Positions 53,379 through 61,734 of a stretch of DNA of 64,000 nucleotides are shown here, in pieces (the stretch's first letter is position 1; every line of letters starts with the position of its first letter). Source of the DNA: Maridesulfovibrio sp. (lineage in GTDB: Bacteria > Desulfobacterota > Desulfovibrionia > Desulfovibrionales > Desulfovibrionaceae); assembly GCF_963667685.1 (NCBI RefSeq), contig NZ_OY763931.1, positions 1,458,159 through 1,522,158 of the forward strand, written 5' to 3'. The notes beneath the pieces were generated by a model, which did no database searches, was not told the DNA's origin, and saw only the letters and a list, made by a program, of their open reading frames with translations. The translations under genes and the position numbers were made by a program.

Positions 53379-54383
53379 ATGAAGCATCTCATTTTAACAT
53401 TTTTTCTTGTTCTGATCGCCTGTACCGGTTGGGCTGCGCCCAATCAACAACAGGCCGAACAACAAGACTCTGATATGGGTTTGATGAACAAGGTATTTGC
53501 GCAGCATTCACCGCCGGAAACCAGAAATACTGCTGGCAGCACGGCTAGAAATCGGTCTTATTTGGCTGCTGAAATGGCGCAGCCTGATTACATATCTAAA
53601 ACAAACGTTCGTCTTAATAGCAAAGAATGGGAAGCTTTGAAGCTTTCCAAAGAATGGATCAACCGCAAAATCAACCCGGTAATGGAGAGTAACGGCAGAC
53701 TGGTTTACATCTACGGAGCGACCATGCCGACCATCATCTGCTCTCCGCTGATGACCTCTGATCTTGAGCTTCAACCGGGTGAAAACGTCAATGATGTGAT
53801 TGTCGGTGACACTGCCCGCTGGCTGGTGGTTGTCGGTCAATCCGGAACTCCGGGTCGGGAATCAACACACATCATTATTAAGCCCCTCGATGCTGGGCTG
53901 GTTACCACTGCGGTCATCACTACAGACCGTAGGGTCTACCACCTTAAACTTGTATCTCGCCGCAAGGGTTACAATCCGTACGTTTCTTTCATCTACCCGG
54001 AAGATCAGAAGAAAGTTCTTGAAGCCAGCCTGAAACGTAAAAAGAAAAAAGACATTTGGGACACTACCCAGATTGAAGGAAAGAACGTGGATCTCTCCGC
54101 CCTGGACTTTGGCTACACCATTAGTGGCGATGAACCGGGATGGAAGCCCATGCGCATTTACAATGACGGAATCAGAACTTTTATCCAACTACCGAGAACG
54201 TCAACCCAAACCGAAATCCCGGTGTTGCTGGTTGAAAAAGCCGGACAGGAAGCCATCGTAAACTATCGAGTCAAAGGTAACGCCATGATCGTTGACGAGA
54301 TCTTTGAAAAAGCAATCCTGGTTGCCGGCACAGGATCAGAACAGGCCAAAGTTGAAATTGCACGGGTGGAGGTGACCAAATGA
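53379..54383 (+). CDS. trbG: TrbG, VirB9-type outer membrane complex protein
   Basis: 334 residues with a signal peptide (to about residue 20, 'CTGWAAPNQ'). The N-terminal beta domain has 'RLVYIYGATMPTIICSPLMT' and 'WLVVVGQSGTPGRESTHIII'; the C-terminal domain has 'KPMRIYNDGIRTFIQLPRTS', the conserved VirB9 YDDGxxTxxxFP region. It pairs with TrbH and TrbI in the core complex. TAGGAGCC precedes the ATG. Its stop overlaps the next gene by four bases. Confidence 0.92.
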   Translation: MKHLILTFFLVLIACTGWAAPNQQQAEQQDSDMGLMNKVFAQHSPPETRNTAGSTARNRSYLAAEMAQPDYISKTNVRLNSKEWEALKLSKEWINRKINPVMESNGRLVYIYGATMPTIICSPLMTSDLELQPGENVNDVIVGDTARWLVVVGQSGTPGRESTHIIIKPLDAGLVTTAVITTDRRVYHLKLVSRRKGYNPYVSFIYPEDQKKVLEASLKRKKKKDIWDTTQIEGKNVDLSALDFGYTISGDEPGWKPMRIYNDGIRTFIQLPRTSTQTEIPVLLVEKAGQEAIVNYRVKGNAMIVDEIFEKAILVAGTGSEQAKVEIARVEVTK

Positions 54384-55108
54384 GAATCCTGATTCTGATA
54401 TTACTTTTGATCTTCCCCGCTGGCTGCACCGGCATACGTAATGCTGCCAAACAAGTTGAAGTCGTTGAGCAGGCTGCCCCCATGTACGAGGACCACGAAG
54501 TTGATTCCATCGTTGAAGAAGCCGCGCTCAAAGTTGCCGCACATTATCCCCCGGGCCGGACCGTCCTGCACCTGACTGTTTCAGACAATCCCTGCGGTTG
54601 GAAATTCGAAGCAGACCTGCGCGAACAAGGTTTCCAATTCAGCCCGAAGACTACTGATTCCAATGTGCTGGACATGAACATGAGATTTGATTCCATCACC
54701 AACAGCACACTCTACTACCTGTATCTCGGTTCATCTGATGGCTGGTCATTTGGGCAGGTCTACAACCTGACTTTTGAAGGATTCGAAAAATCCGGACTAC
54801 TTACCCAGACCCCGGCGTTCTTTGAATTTGTCGGTGGTAATGCCGAACAAGTTGAATCACCCCTCAATGAGAACTGGTCCATAGTTCCCGGCGGGCTTCG
54901 AGATCAGCTCAAACGCTGGGCCGGTCGCTCAGAATATACGCTGGTCTGGAAAGCGAATCATGACTTTGAGATGCAATCCCACGCAACTTTCAGGGACACA
55001 TTCCCAAGAGCAATAAAGCGGCTTTTTGCCCGCATGCACACCAACGGAAACTCCCTGCGAGTGACCCTTTACCAAGCCAATAAACATATTGTTGTCAGTG
55101 AGGATTAA
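54380..55108 (+). CDS. Lipoprotein fusing TrbH-like and TcpQ/PilL-like domains
   Basis: 242 residues. Lipobox 'IFPAGC' with lipidation Cys16. Residues about 40-145 resemble TrbH ('EEAALKVAAHYPPGRTVLHL' and 'KFEADLREQGFQF'), the VirB7-like lipoprotein that belongs right after trbG. Residues about 165-240 resemble the TcpQ/PilL C-terminal domain ('GGLRDQLKRWAGRSEYTLVW' and 'LRVTLYQANKHIVVSED'), which joins the type IVB pilus secretin. The protein thus sits at the junction of trb and pil genes and carries one domain of each. The two assignments are by eye; TcpQ is the clearer. Confidence 0.7.
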   Translation: MRILILILLLIFPAGCTGIRNAAKQVEVVEQAAPMYEDHEVDSIVEEAALKVAAHYPPGRTVLHLTVSDNPCGWKFEADLREQGFQFSPKTTDSNVLDMNMRFDSITNSTLYYLYLGSSDGWSFGQVYNLTFEGFEKSGLLTQTPAFFEFVGGNAEQVESPLNENWSIVPGGLRDQLKRWAGRSEYTLVWKANHDFEMQSHATFRDTFPRAIKRLFARMHTNGNSLRVTLYQANKHIVVSED

Positions 55109-55109
55109 G

Positions 55110-56624
55110 ATGAAACGCACACTCATACTCATCATAACTCTCTTGCTTTGCAGCTGCGCTCCCATCCAGCCGTCACAACAGGAGAACTCTATAAAAAGCC
55201 GTGCGGCTTCAATGAGGGCTGCCAGCAGCAAAAAAACTGTTTCCATTGTTCATGCTCCTTATCTTGGAGCTATTCCGGTTGAGCTAACAGACAACAAGTT
55301 GCCTGCTATTTTTAGCCGGCGCGTAACTCTTACCAATCGGGTCGGAACAGCCTCCCAGATTGCAAAATGGATCAATGAGCTTGTTCCTATACATATTGAA
55401 GTTGAATCTGAACCTGAAAAAGGCCCCGTTTCTGAAGAAAGAAAGCAGACAAAACAAATACTCATGCGCATCAACTATGACGGTTCGCTCAAGAATCTGC
55501 TGAATACAGTGTGTGAATATTTCGGTATGGGCTGGGAATATGACCAACAGAGCGGAAAGATTGATATTGCGCGTCTGCAAACCAAATCATTCAACCTTGC
55601 CGTTGCTCCGGGCAATATCAAGTACGAATCGACCATCACCAATAAATCCCAGACATCCGGCAGCTCTTCCGACTCCAGCAGCATGGAAGGAGTCAGCCAG
55701 ACCACCAGAACCTCGGACAGCGTAAGCCAGACATCCCAGACCAACAGAGCCAGATTTGAAGGCAATGTTTGGAAGGACACGGAAAAAGCAATTTCAGCAA
55801 TGCTCTCCAAAGACGGCAGGGTTGTTATTAACGAAGCTGCCGGGATGGTCACAGTCACCGACACAGCCACAGTTCTGCGCAGAGTCGGAAACTATATAAC
55901 ATCCCTGAACACTAAGATGGGCAGACAAGTTGCTCTGGCCGTCAAAGTCTGGGCCTTGGAGATTAATCGTAACGCTGATGTAGGCTTTGATATTGAATCC
56001 GTCCTGAAAGCCGGACAATCAAGCTTTAGTCTTCTCGGAGGCCAGCCCTACAGCACCATTTCCGGAGCCGGGACTCTGACCGCCGCAATTCTGGACGGCA
56101 ACTGGAAAGACACTAGTCTTATGCTGCGTGCGCTTAAACAGCGCGGGCGCACCACCCTGCTTACTTCCGGTTCGGGGATTGTCATGAACAATCAGGCTCT
56201 TCCCGTTCAGGTGGTCAAGCGGGACTCGTATCTCGCCGGAATCAGTTCCACCACTACAGAAAACTCCATGCAAACCTCGGAACTTACCCCAGGTGAAGTT
56301 TCCACCGGCTTCAGCATGACGGTGATCCCGCACATCATGAATAACCGTAAGGCTATTCTGCAATACAACATTACCCTTTCTTCCCTTGATTCAATGGATG
56401 AGTTCACATCCGGAGATCTGACTATCCAGCTTCCGCAGGTTTCGACCCGCAGTTTCAGCCAGCGAGTCAAAATGAAATGCGGTCAGACACTTGTTCTCGC
56501 CGGGTTCGAGCAGGAAAGCGATCAGCAGTCCAAAGGTATCGGTATCAGCGCAGGCGGACATAGCCAAAATTATGGCAAAAGCCTGATCATTATCACCATT
56601 GAGATGGAAAGTGCCGGGGTCTAA
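55110..56624 (+). CDS. pilN: PilN, type IVB pilus secretin lipoprotein
   Basis: 504 residues. Lipobox 'ITLLLCSC' at the N-terminus, Ser/Thr-rich linker (about 170-215), and the secretin barrel near the C-terminus, e.g. 'TTLLTSGSGIVMNNQALPVQ', 'GFSMTVIPHIMNNRKAILQY' and 'SFSQRVKMKCGQTLVLAGFE'. Forms the outer membrane pore for the thin pilus. I start at ATG 55110 with GAGGATTAAG before it; it is one base beyond the previous stop. Confidence 0.9.
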   Translation: MKRTLILIITLLLCSCAPIQPSQQENSIKSRAASMRAASSKKTVSIVHAPYLGAIPVELTDNKLPAIFSRRVTLTNRVGTASQIAKWINELVPIHIEVESEPEKGPVSEERKQTKQILMRINYDGSLKNLLNTVCEYFGMGWEYDQQSGKIDIARLQTKSFNLAVAPGNIKYESTITNKSQTSGSSSDSSSMEGVSQTTRTSDSVSQTSQTNRARFEGNVWKDTEKAISAMLSKDGRVVINEAAGMVTVTDTATVLRRVGNYITSLNTKMGRQVALAVKVWALEINRNADVGFDIESVLKAGQSSFSLLGGQPYSTISGAGTLTAAILDGNWKDTSLMLRALKQRGRTTLLTSGSGIVMNNQALPVQVVKRDSYLAGISSTTTENSMQTSELTPGEVSTGFSMTVIPHIMNNRKAILQYNITLSSLDSMDEFTSGDLTIQLPQVSTRSFSQRVKMKCGQTLVLAGFEQESDQQSKGIGISAGGHSQNYGKSLIIITIEMESAGV

Positions 56625-56625
56625 C

Positions 56626-57873
56626 ATGCGCACTATCAAAATACATAAGAAAGTATACGCCATAGGGTTCTGGTGGCAGCTCCTTGAAGGGAAAGGCAAA
56701 AAACAGCTTTTTGAAAAGGCCAGGACTGTTGCCGAAGACTTTAACGACAGCAAGTACAACTGCCTTGTTCCCCGCAAACAACAATACGGCCTTGGCTCCT
56801 GCGAAGAAGGGAAAATTAAACGACTCCCCTCTCTGGCCTGTGCTCTGGTGGAAAGATCAACTGCAACATGGATCGGGATGTTCTGCCTTGCTGAAGATAT
56901 TTGGTGGGTCTGTGCGGTCAGCAAAAAAACCATTGTTGCAGAAGGTGACCAGTACTTCAGCTCCCGGATTGAAGCAGAAGCCCACTTTAAAAGCCTGAAG
57001 TCAATGTCCAGCTGGGAGAATGAAATCATCTGCGAAACAGTGGATGATTCCATGTCCCATTTTGAAGGGCTGCTCAAAGCTTCAGAACGGGTCCATCCTC
57101 TCTACCCTGAACACTCCAACCTTAAATATCTGGTTGCAGCAGCTATCGCTGTTACCGCCTGTGTGGGTTGGTACTTATGGAGTTCCCACCAACAAGAACT
57201 GTTGGAAGCGGAACAGCGCAGGATCGCCTACGAAGCCCGCCAGAAACAACTCCGTCAGCAGGAAACCGCCAAGAACGATCCGGAACAGATCTTTGCAATG
57301 GGCTGGAAGGAAAAACCATTACCTTCAGACTTTGCCCATGAGTTCCAGCGTGCGGTCGATAATTCCGAGCCGTACACCCTTGGCTGGAAGCTTAATTCCA
57401 TTATCCGTGATGAGAACGGGATCTACATGTCCTGGCTGCATCAGGAAGGAGCGGGTTTCACCAACCGCCCGACCGTTGAAAGTATCAACTCCACTCTGGG
57501 CGCAAAGCCAGAACTGGCAGACCTGACCATCAACTACCCCGAGGCCGGCAAACGGCCGCAACAAAGTCTTACCCCTAAAGACGTTGCAACAGCCCAGCTT
57601 TACGAACTGACCCGCAACCTTGGAGCCAGACTAAACCTCACATGGCAGTCTCCTGAGACCCAAAAGCTGAATAACAAGATTCTCAAAAAAGCCGTTACCG
57701 TCACCGCTCCTTGGGTCAAAGGTGAGTGGAAACTTTCCGCTCTCCCGGTAGGGGTAATGATTGAAGACACTCTCTTCAAAGCAATGGACTCCATTCCCTG
57801 CCTGGTCGTTTCAAAGATCGACTTCACCAACAACCAATGCTCATTGGAGGGCCAGATTTATGCGAGTTACTAG
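56626..57873 (+). CDS. pilO: PilO2, type IVB pilus assembly protein
   Basis: 415 residues, start ATG 56626 one base after the pilN stop. N-terminal cytoplasmic half ('VYAIGFWWQLLEGKGKKQLF', 'WWVCAVSKKTIVAEGDQYFS'), one membrane helix (about 165-185, 'YLVAAAIAVTACVGWYLWSS'), and a coiled coil, then a periplasmic domain. This is the R64 PilO (PilO2) plan, an inner membrane platform protein. GGGGT is a weak ribosome site, so coupling to pilN is likely. Confidence 0.85.
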   Translation: MRTIKIHKKVYAIGFWWQLLEGKGKKQLFEKARTVAEDFNDSKYNCLVPRKQQYGLGSCEEGKIKRLPSLACALVERSTATWIGMFCLAEDIWWVCAVSKKTIVAEGDQYFSSRIEAEAHFKSLKSMSSWENEIICETVDDSMSHFEGLLKASERVHPLYPEHSNLKYLVAAAIAVTACVGWYLWSSHQQELLEAEQRRIAYEARQKQLRQQETAKNDPEQIFAMGWKEKPLPSDFAHEFQRAVDNSEPYTLGWKLNSIIRDENGIYMSWLHQEGAGFTNRPTVESINSTLGAKPELADLTINYPEAGKRPQQSLTPKDVATAQLYELTRNLGARLNLTWQSPETQKLNNKILKKAVTVTAPWVKGEWKLSALPVGVMIEDTLFKAMDSIPCLVVSKIDFTNNQCSLEGQIYASY

Positions 57874-58561
57874 CCTGCTTTTTCTGCTCTTGCTTATTGC
57901 CATACCTGCTTTTGCCAATGATCTGGCCGGCCATGAAATACCCGACCAAGATCTCGGTGAGGACCTGCTTATTGAAATGGCAGCTCAGACCAACTCAACG
58001 CAAAAGTTCAGTGTTGCCGGATCAACAAACGCAACCAATGGAACCGCTGATTCCAATGCGACAAACAGTGGGGCGATTGCTGCATTCATGGCCAACTCAA
58101 ACAGCACAGAAAAGAGCCAAGAACAGGAACCTACGGAATCAACAGCAAACGCGACTGCTGGAACCGAAAAGACGGTTGCACAGCAGCCCGCAAACATTAC
58201 GAGACCGGCAGTGACCATCAGTGATGTGAACTACATACGCAACCTGATTGAATACAAAAAACTGGAAGTGGCTCTTGCCAAGCAGAACAAGGAACTGATT
58301 GAGCTGACCACTCCTGTTTTACCTGCCGTCATGCCCAAAACCAAGGCCAGCTCAAAAAGAAGATGCAACCCGGCATGGCCCAAAGTTGTCTCCATTCAGG
58401 GTGTTGACGGAAGGCTTTCCGCTACCCTTTCAAGCTCCGCAGGTCTTGAGACCGTGCACGTAGGCGACAAAGCCGGTCCCGGTAAAATCGTATCCATAAC
58501 CCCCAGGAAAGTTCTGGCCCGCGCAAACGGCAGGAACATTGCCTTGAAGTTCAAGGAGTAA
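57860..58561 (+). CDS. pilP: PilP, type IVB pilus periplasmic protein
   Basis: 233 residues. Signal peptide 'MRVTSLLFLLLLIAIPAFA', an Asn/Thr-rich low-complexity stretch (about 45-110, repeated 'NATN/NST'), a short coiled coil, and a C-terminal HR-like domain 'WPKVVSIQGVDGRLSATLSS' to 'GKIVSITPRKVLARANGRNI', as in PilP of R64. Start ATG 57860 overlaps pilO by 14 bases; TTGGAGG precedes it. Confidence 0.85.
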   Translation: MRVTSLLFLLLLIAIPAFANDLAGHEIPDQDLGEDLLIEMAAQTNSTQKFSVAGSTNATNGTADSNATNSGAIAAFMANSNSTEKSQEQEPTESTANATAGTEKTVAQQPANITRPAVTISDVNYIRNLIEYKKLEVALAKQNKELIELTTPVLPAVMPKTKASSKRRCNPAWPKVVSIQGVDGRLSATLSSSAGLETVHVGDKAGPGKIVSITPRKVLARANGRNIALKFKE

Positions 58562-58564
58562 CTA

Positions 58565-60175
58565 ATGACAAACACTGAAATTCCGGCAAGCCTTCAGGAG
58601 AGAGTTCTTTTTCTGGACGGCAAAATCTACATCTCCGCTGAAGTGGAAGATGACGCTATCCTTATGTCCTTTCTAAGCTATGCAGCGCGTAAAGGATTTA
58701 AAGAGAATAAACGACTCAAACCTGAAGAATTTCAAAAGCTGCGTAAAAAACACTTCGTAAGAGTCGAAACAAACAGCGACATCCAAGATCTCGCTATTGA
58801 GATCATTGCAGACGCATATAATGAAGGAGCGTCTGATATCCATATCGGTGACTACGGTCCCTTTGCTTCCATCCAGTTCCGCAAACTTGGTATGCTGCAA
58901 AATCATCGCGAACTCATGGGTGAAACCGGACGCAAGGTCATCACGGCCATGTACCAGACCATGTCCAATAGCGCTGACACAACCTTCATTGCCAAGGAAA
59001 GACAGGACGGCAGGATCGTCAGCAGCGATTATCTCCCGGCTGAAGTACATTCCATCCGTCTGCATACTGAACCGCTTGAATGTTCCATGGCCGAGAATGG
59101 AATTGGAACATTCATGGCGCTGCGTCTGCTTTACGACCGCACCACAGCAACGGGTAGCCTTGAACAAAGACTTGGGACTCTCGGCTATTCGGATCGGCAC
59201 ATCCGCCGTTTCCAATTCCTTACCCAGCGTTCAGGGCTAAGTCTGCTTTCCGGTCCCACCGGGCATGGTAAATCAACCGCCCTTAAACACATAATGGAAA
59301 GCATGGCCGAGGATCACCCGGAAAAGAACTTCCTCGCCATTGAAGATCCGCCGGAATACCCATTGGAACGTGTGAAGCAGGTCAGGGTCAGCACCAATGA
59401 TCAAGATGACAATCGCGGGGCGGCCTACCGAAACGCCATTGCCGGAGCTATGCGCTCTGACCCTGATGTAATCATGATTGGAGAAATCCGTTACCCGGAA
59501 GCAGCATCTGCCGCCCTTGATGCCGCTCAGACCGGGCATGGTGTCTGGACAACAGTCCATGCCAACTCCGCCTTCGGGATTATCCAGCGAATGGTTTCCC
59601 TGCTGCGTGCGGCCCAATATCCTGATCCGCTTGAATATCTATGCGACCATACTGTTTTGTCCGGCCTGCACCATCAGCGGCTTGTTCCGGTTCTCTGCCC
59701 CAATTGCAAACAACCGATCATGGAAATCACAAAGCTTGATCCGGACAATGACCTGCGCCGCAAACACCTTCCACAAGCAGTGCTGAACCGTTTGATGCGT
59801 GCCGTAAATAAAATGGGCGACAAGAACGTCCATATCCGCGGTGAAGGATGTGCAGAGTGTTCCGGCATGGGCATTATCGGCCAGACCGTGGCCTCTGAGA
59901 TCGTCACCACTGACCATGTGATCCTGCGCAACATCCGCGCTGGAAACATGGAGGCTGCCTACAAACACTGGCGTCATGAGCAGAACGGCCAGACCTTTGT
60001 CAGCCACGCCATTGACCTCATCGAGCAGGGAATCATTGATCCCTATCTCACTGAACTGCGCCTTGGTGTTCCCTTGAACTATGCCAAGGCCTTTGATGAT
60101 TTCCACCTGTCCGCCAAGGATCTGGACGAACTGGCCGGCTCAAAGAAAGTGGAGGCTCCCAATGGTGCATCCTGA
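58565..60175 (+). CDS. pilQ: PilQ, thin-pilus assembly ATPase
   Basis: 536 residues of the GspE/PilB class. Walker A 'LLSGPTGHGKSTALKHI' at about 228-244, Asp box 'LAIEDPPEYPLERVKQVRVS', Walker B 'PDVIMIGEIRYPEAASAALD', His box 'TGHGVWTTVHANSAFGIIQR', and the tetracysteine zinc site 'CPNC' with 'CAECSGMGIIG'. Powers pilus extension. It follows pilP by three bases. Confidence 0.92.
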   Translation: MTNTEIPASLQERVLFLDGKIYISAEVEDDAILMSFLSYAARKGFKENKRLKPEEFQKLRKKHFVRVETNSDIQDLAIEIIADAYNEGASDIHIGDYGPFASIQFRKLGMLQNHRELMGETGRKVITAMYQTMSNSADTTFIAKERQDGRIVSSDYLPAEVHSIRLHTEPLECSMAENGIGTFMALRLLYDRTTATGSLEQRLGTLGYSDRHIRRFQFLTQRSGLSLLSGPTGHGKSTALKHIMESMAEDHPEKNFLAIEDPPEYPLERVKQVRVSTNDQDDNRGAAYRNAIAGAMRSDPDVIMIGEIRYPEAASAALDAAQTGHGVWTTVHANSAFGIIQRMVSLLRAAQYPDPLEYLCDHTVLSGLHHQRLVPVLCPNCKQPIMEITKLDPDNDLRRKHLPQAVLNRLMRAVNKMGDKNVHIRGEGCAECSGMGIIGQTVASEIVTTDHVILRNIRAGNMEAAYKHWRHEQNGQTFVSHAIDLIEQGIIDPYLTELRLGVPLNYAKAFDDFHLSAKDLDELAGSKKVEAPNGAS

Positions 60176-61232
60176 TCTGACCTACCTTACGGCCAAACTT
60201 TTCTTCGGTGAATCTGTACGCATCCGCTTTTACAGAAAACTGGCTGCCCTAACACGGCATGGCGTAAGCGTGGTTGATAGCGTTTCAGAGCTGAGAGAAA
60301 GATACGCCAAACAACGAAGCCCCCTTGCACGAGTGCTATCCGAAGTTTCCGCCCGTCTGGAATCCGGAAACAAGATTTATGAAGCCATGCACGGATTCAT
60401 TCCCGCAGAGGAAGTCATGCTCATCAACAGCGGAGTGAACTCAGGAAAACTGTATCAAGCACTTGAACTCGCTGTTCACTTGATTCAGGCCCGGATGAAA
60501 ATCATCAGCTCCATGCGCAAGGCCTTGGCATATCCGGCTCTTTTGATCTGCGCCCTCATTACCCTGCTGCTGGTTCTCTCCAGATATGCCATGCCCAAAT
60601 TCGCCCAGCTTTCAAATCCTGAACAATGGGCAGGAGGAGCAAAAATTCTCTACAGGGTATCGAACTTTATTGATTCTACTGCAGGAACCTCACTTCTTAT
60701 CGGAATCATACTGGCTTTCCTGCTTTGTCTTGCGACGATCAAAGTCTGGACCGGAAAGATCCGCGTACACTTTGACTCTGCCCCCCCCTGGTCTTTCTAC
60801 CGACTGATCATCGGCAGCCTCTGGCTCTTCACCCTTTCAACTCTCATGAAATCAGGGATTCAGCTTTCACAGGCTATCAATGAAATGCTGTCTACTCCGG
60901 GAACCAGCCCATGGCTCAAGGAACGACTTATGGCTGTAAAGGCCCAGCTAAATCTCGGTAAAGGGCTGGGGCAGGCGCTTGACGATTCAGGTTACCAGTT
61001 CCCTACCGCAGAAATCATTGAGGACCTGCGCATTTATTCACGGCTCCCAAACTTTGACAGCCAGCTGCACCTCATTGCTGAAGAAATGCTGGAAGAAGGA
61101 ATCGAGAAAATCAAAGCGCAAGCCAAATTCATAAACATTTTCTGCATCATCAGCATTGTCGCGGTGGTGTCCAATATCGTTCTGGCAATTTCCTCAATTC
61201 AACAACAGCTCGGCCAACCCATGGCCTACTAG
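60162..61232 (+). CDS. pilR: PilR, thin-pilus inner membrane platform protein
   Basis: 356 residues of the GspF/PilC family. Two helical cytoplasmic repeats ('FYRKLAALTRHGVSVVDSVS' and 'FTLSTLMKSGIQLSQAINEM') with three membrane helices between and at the end. It anchors PilQ at the inner membrane. Start ATG 60162 has GGAGG upstream and overlaps pilQ by 14 bases. Confidence 0.9.
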   Translation: MVHPDLTYLTAKLFFGESVRIRFYRKLAALTRHGVSVVDSVSELRERYAKQRSPLARVLSEVSARLESGNKIYEAMHGFIPAEEVMLINSGVNSGKLYQALELAVHLIQARMKIISSMRKALAYPALLICALITLLLVLSRYAMPKFAQLSNPEQWAGGAKILYRVSNFIDSTAGTSLLIGIILAFLLCLATIKVWTGKIRVHFDSAPPWSFYRLIIGSLWLFTLSTLMKSGIQLSQAINEMLSTPGTSPWLKERLMAVKAQLNLGKGLGQALDDSGYQFPTAEIIEDLRIYSRLPNFDSQLHLIAEEMLEEGIEKIKAQAKFINIFCIISIVAVVSNIVLAISSIQQQLGQPMAY

Positions 61233-61242
61233 GAGAACACTA

Positions 61243-61722
61243 ATGACTTTACTCGAAACAGTTGGCGCACTGCTTATTGCCGCAATCGTACTCGGCGGTT
61301 CCGCCTTCATGCTTAAAAAAGGAATTGAAAGCGACAAAGTCACAAGCGCACAGCAGAACCTTTCCACCTTCAGGCTCGACATAAAGAACCTTTACAAGGG
61401 CGAACCTGATTTCGCAGGTCTGACCACAAGTATAGCCGTAACCAACAAAGTAGTCCCCGACGGCATGCTCAAAAGCAGCGGTGATGTTCGTAACGTATGG
61501 AACGGTGATGTTGCCGTTGCCGCCGGCACAGACCCGACCACCTTCACCATCACCCACAATAATGTTCCTGAATACGCCTGCGTAAAAATGGCCACATTTC
61601 AGGCTGAATCATGGGAAGCAATCACCGTAAACGGCGTTGAAATTACTCAGGGAAGCGGAATGGTTGCCGCAATTTCCGAACAACTCGCAGAAAGCAACAC
61701 CATCGTCTTCACTTCCAACTAG
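61243..61722 (+). CDS. pilS: PilS, major thin-pilus subunit, apparently without leader peptide
   Basis: 159 residues. The hydrophobic N-terminal helix 'MTLLETVGALLIAAIVLGGS' is that of a mature type IV pilin: Met at +1 and Glu at +5. AGGAG lies seven bases before ATG 61243, and no upstream in-frame start gives a Gly at -1, so the gene seems to encode the processed form directly. The C-terminal domain resembles PilS of R64 ('NNVPEYACVKM...'), but has one Cys only; the usual second Cys near the end is absent ('EQLAESNTIVF'). So neither leader cleavage nor the D-region disulfide seems needed. Confidence 0.8.
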   Translation: MTLLETVGALLIAAIVLGGSAFMLKKGIESDKVTSAQQNLSTFRLDIKNLYKGEPDFAGLTTSIAVTNKVVPDGMLKSSGDVRNVWNGDVAVAAGTDPTTFTITHNNVPEYACVKMATFQAESWEAITVNGVEITQGSGMVAAISEQLAESNTIVFTSN

Positions 61723-61734
61723 CAGAGGCTGTAA

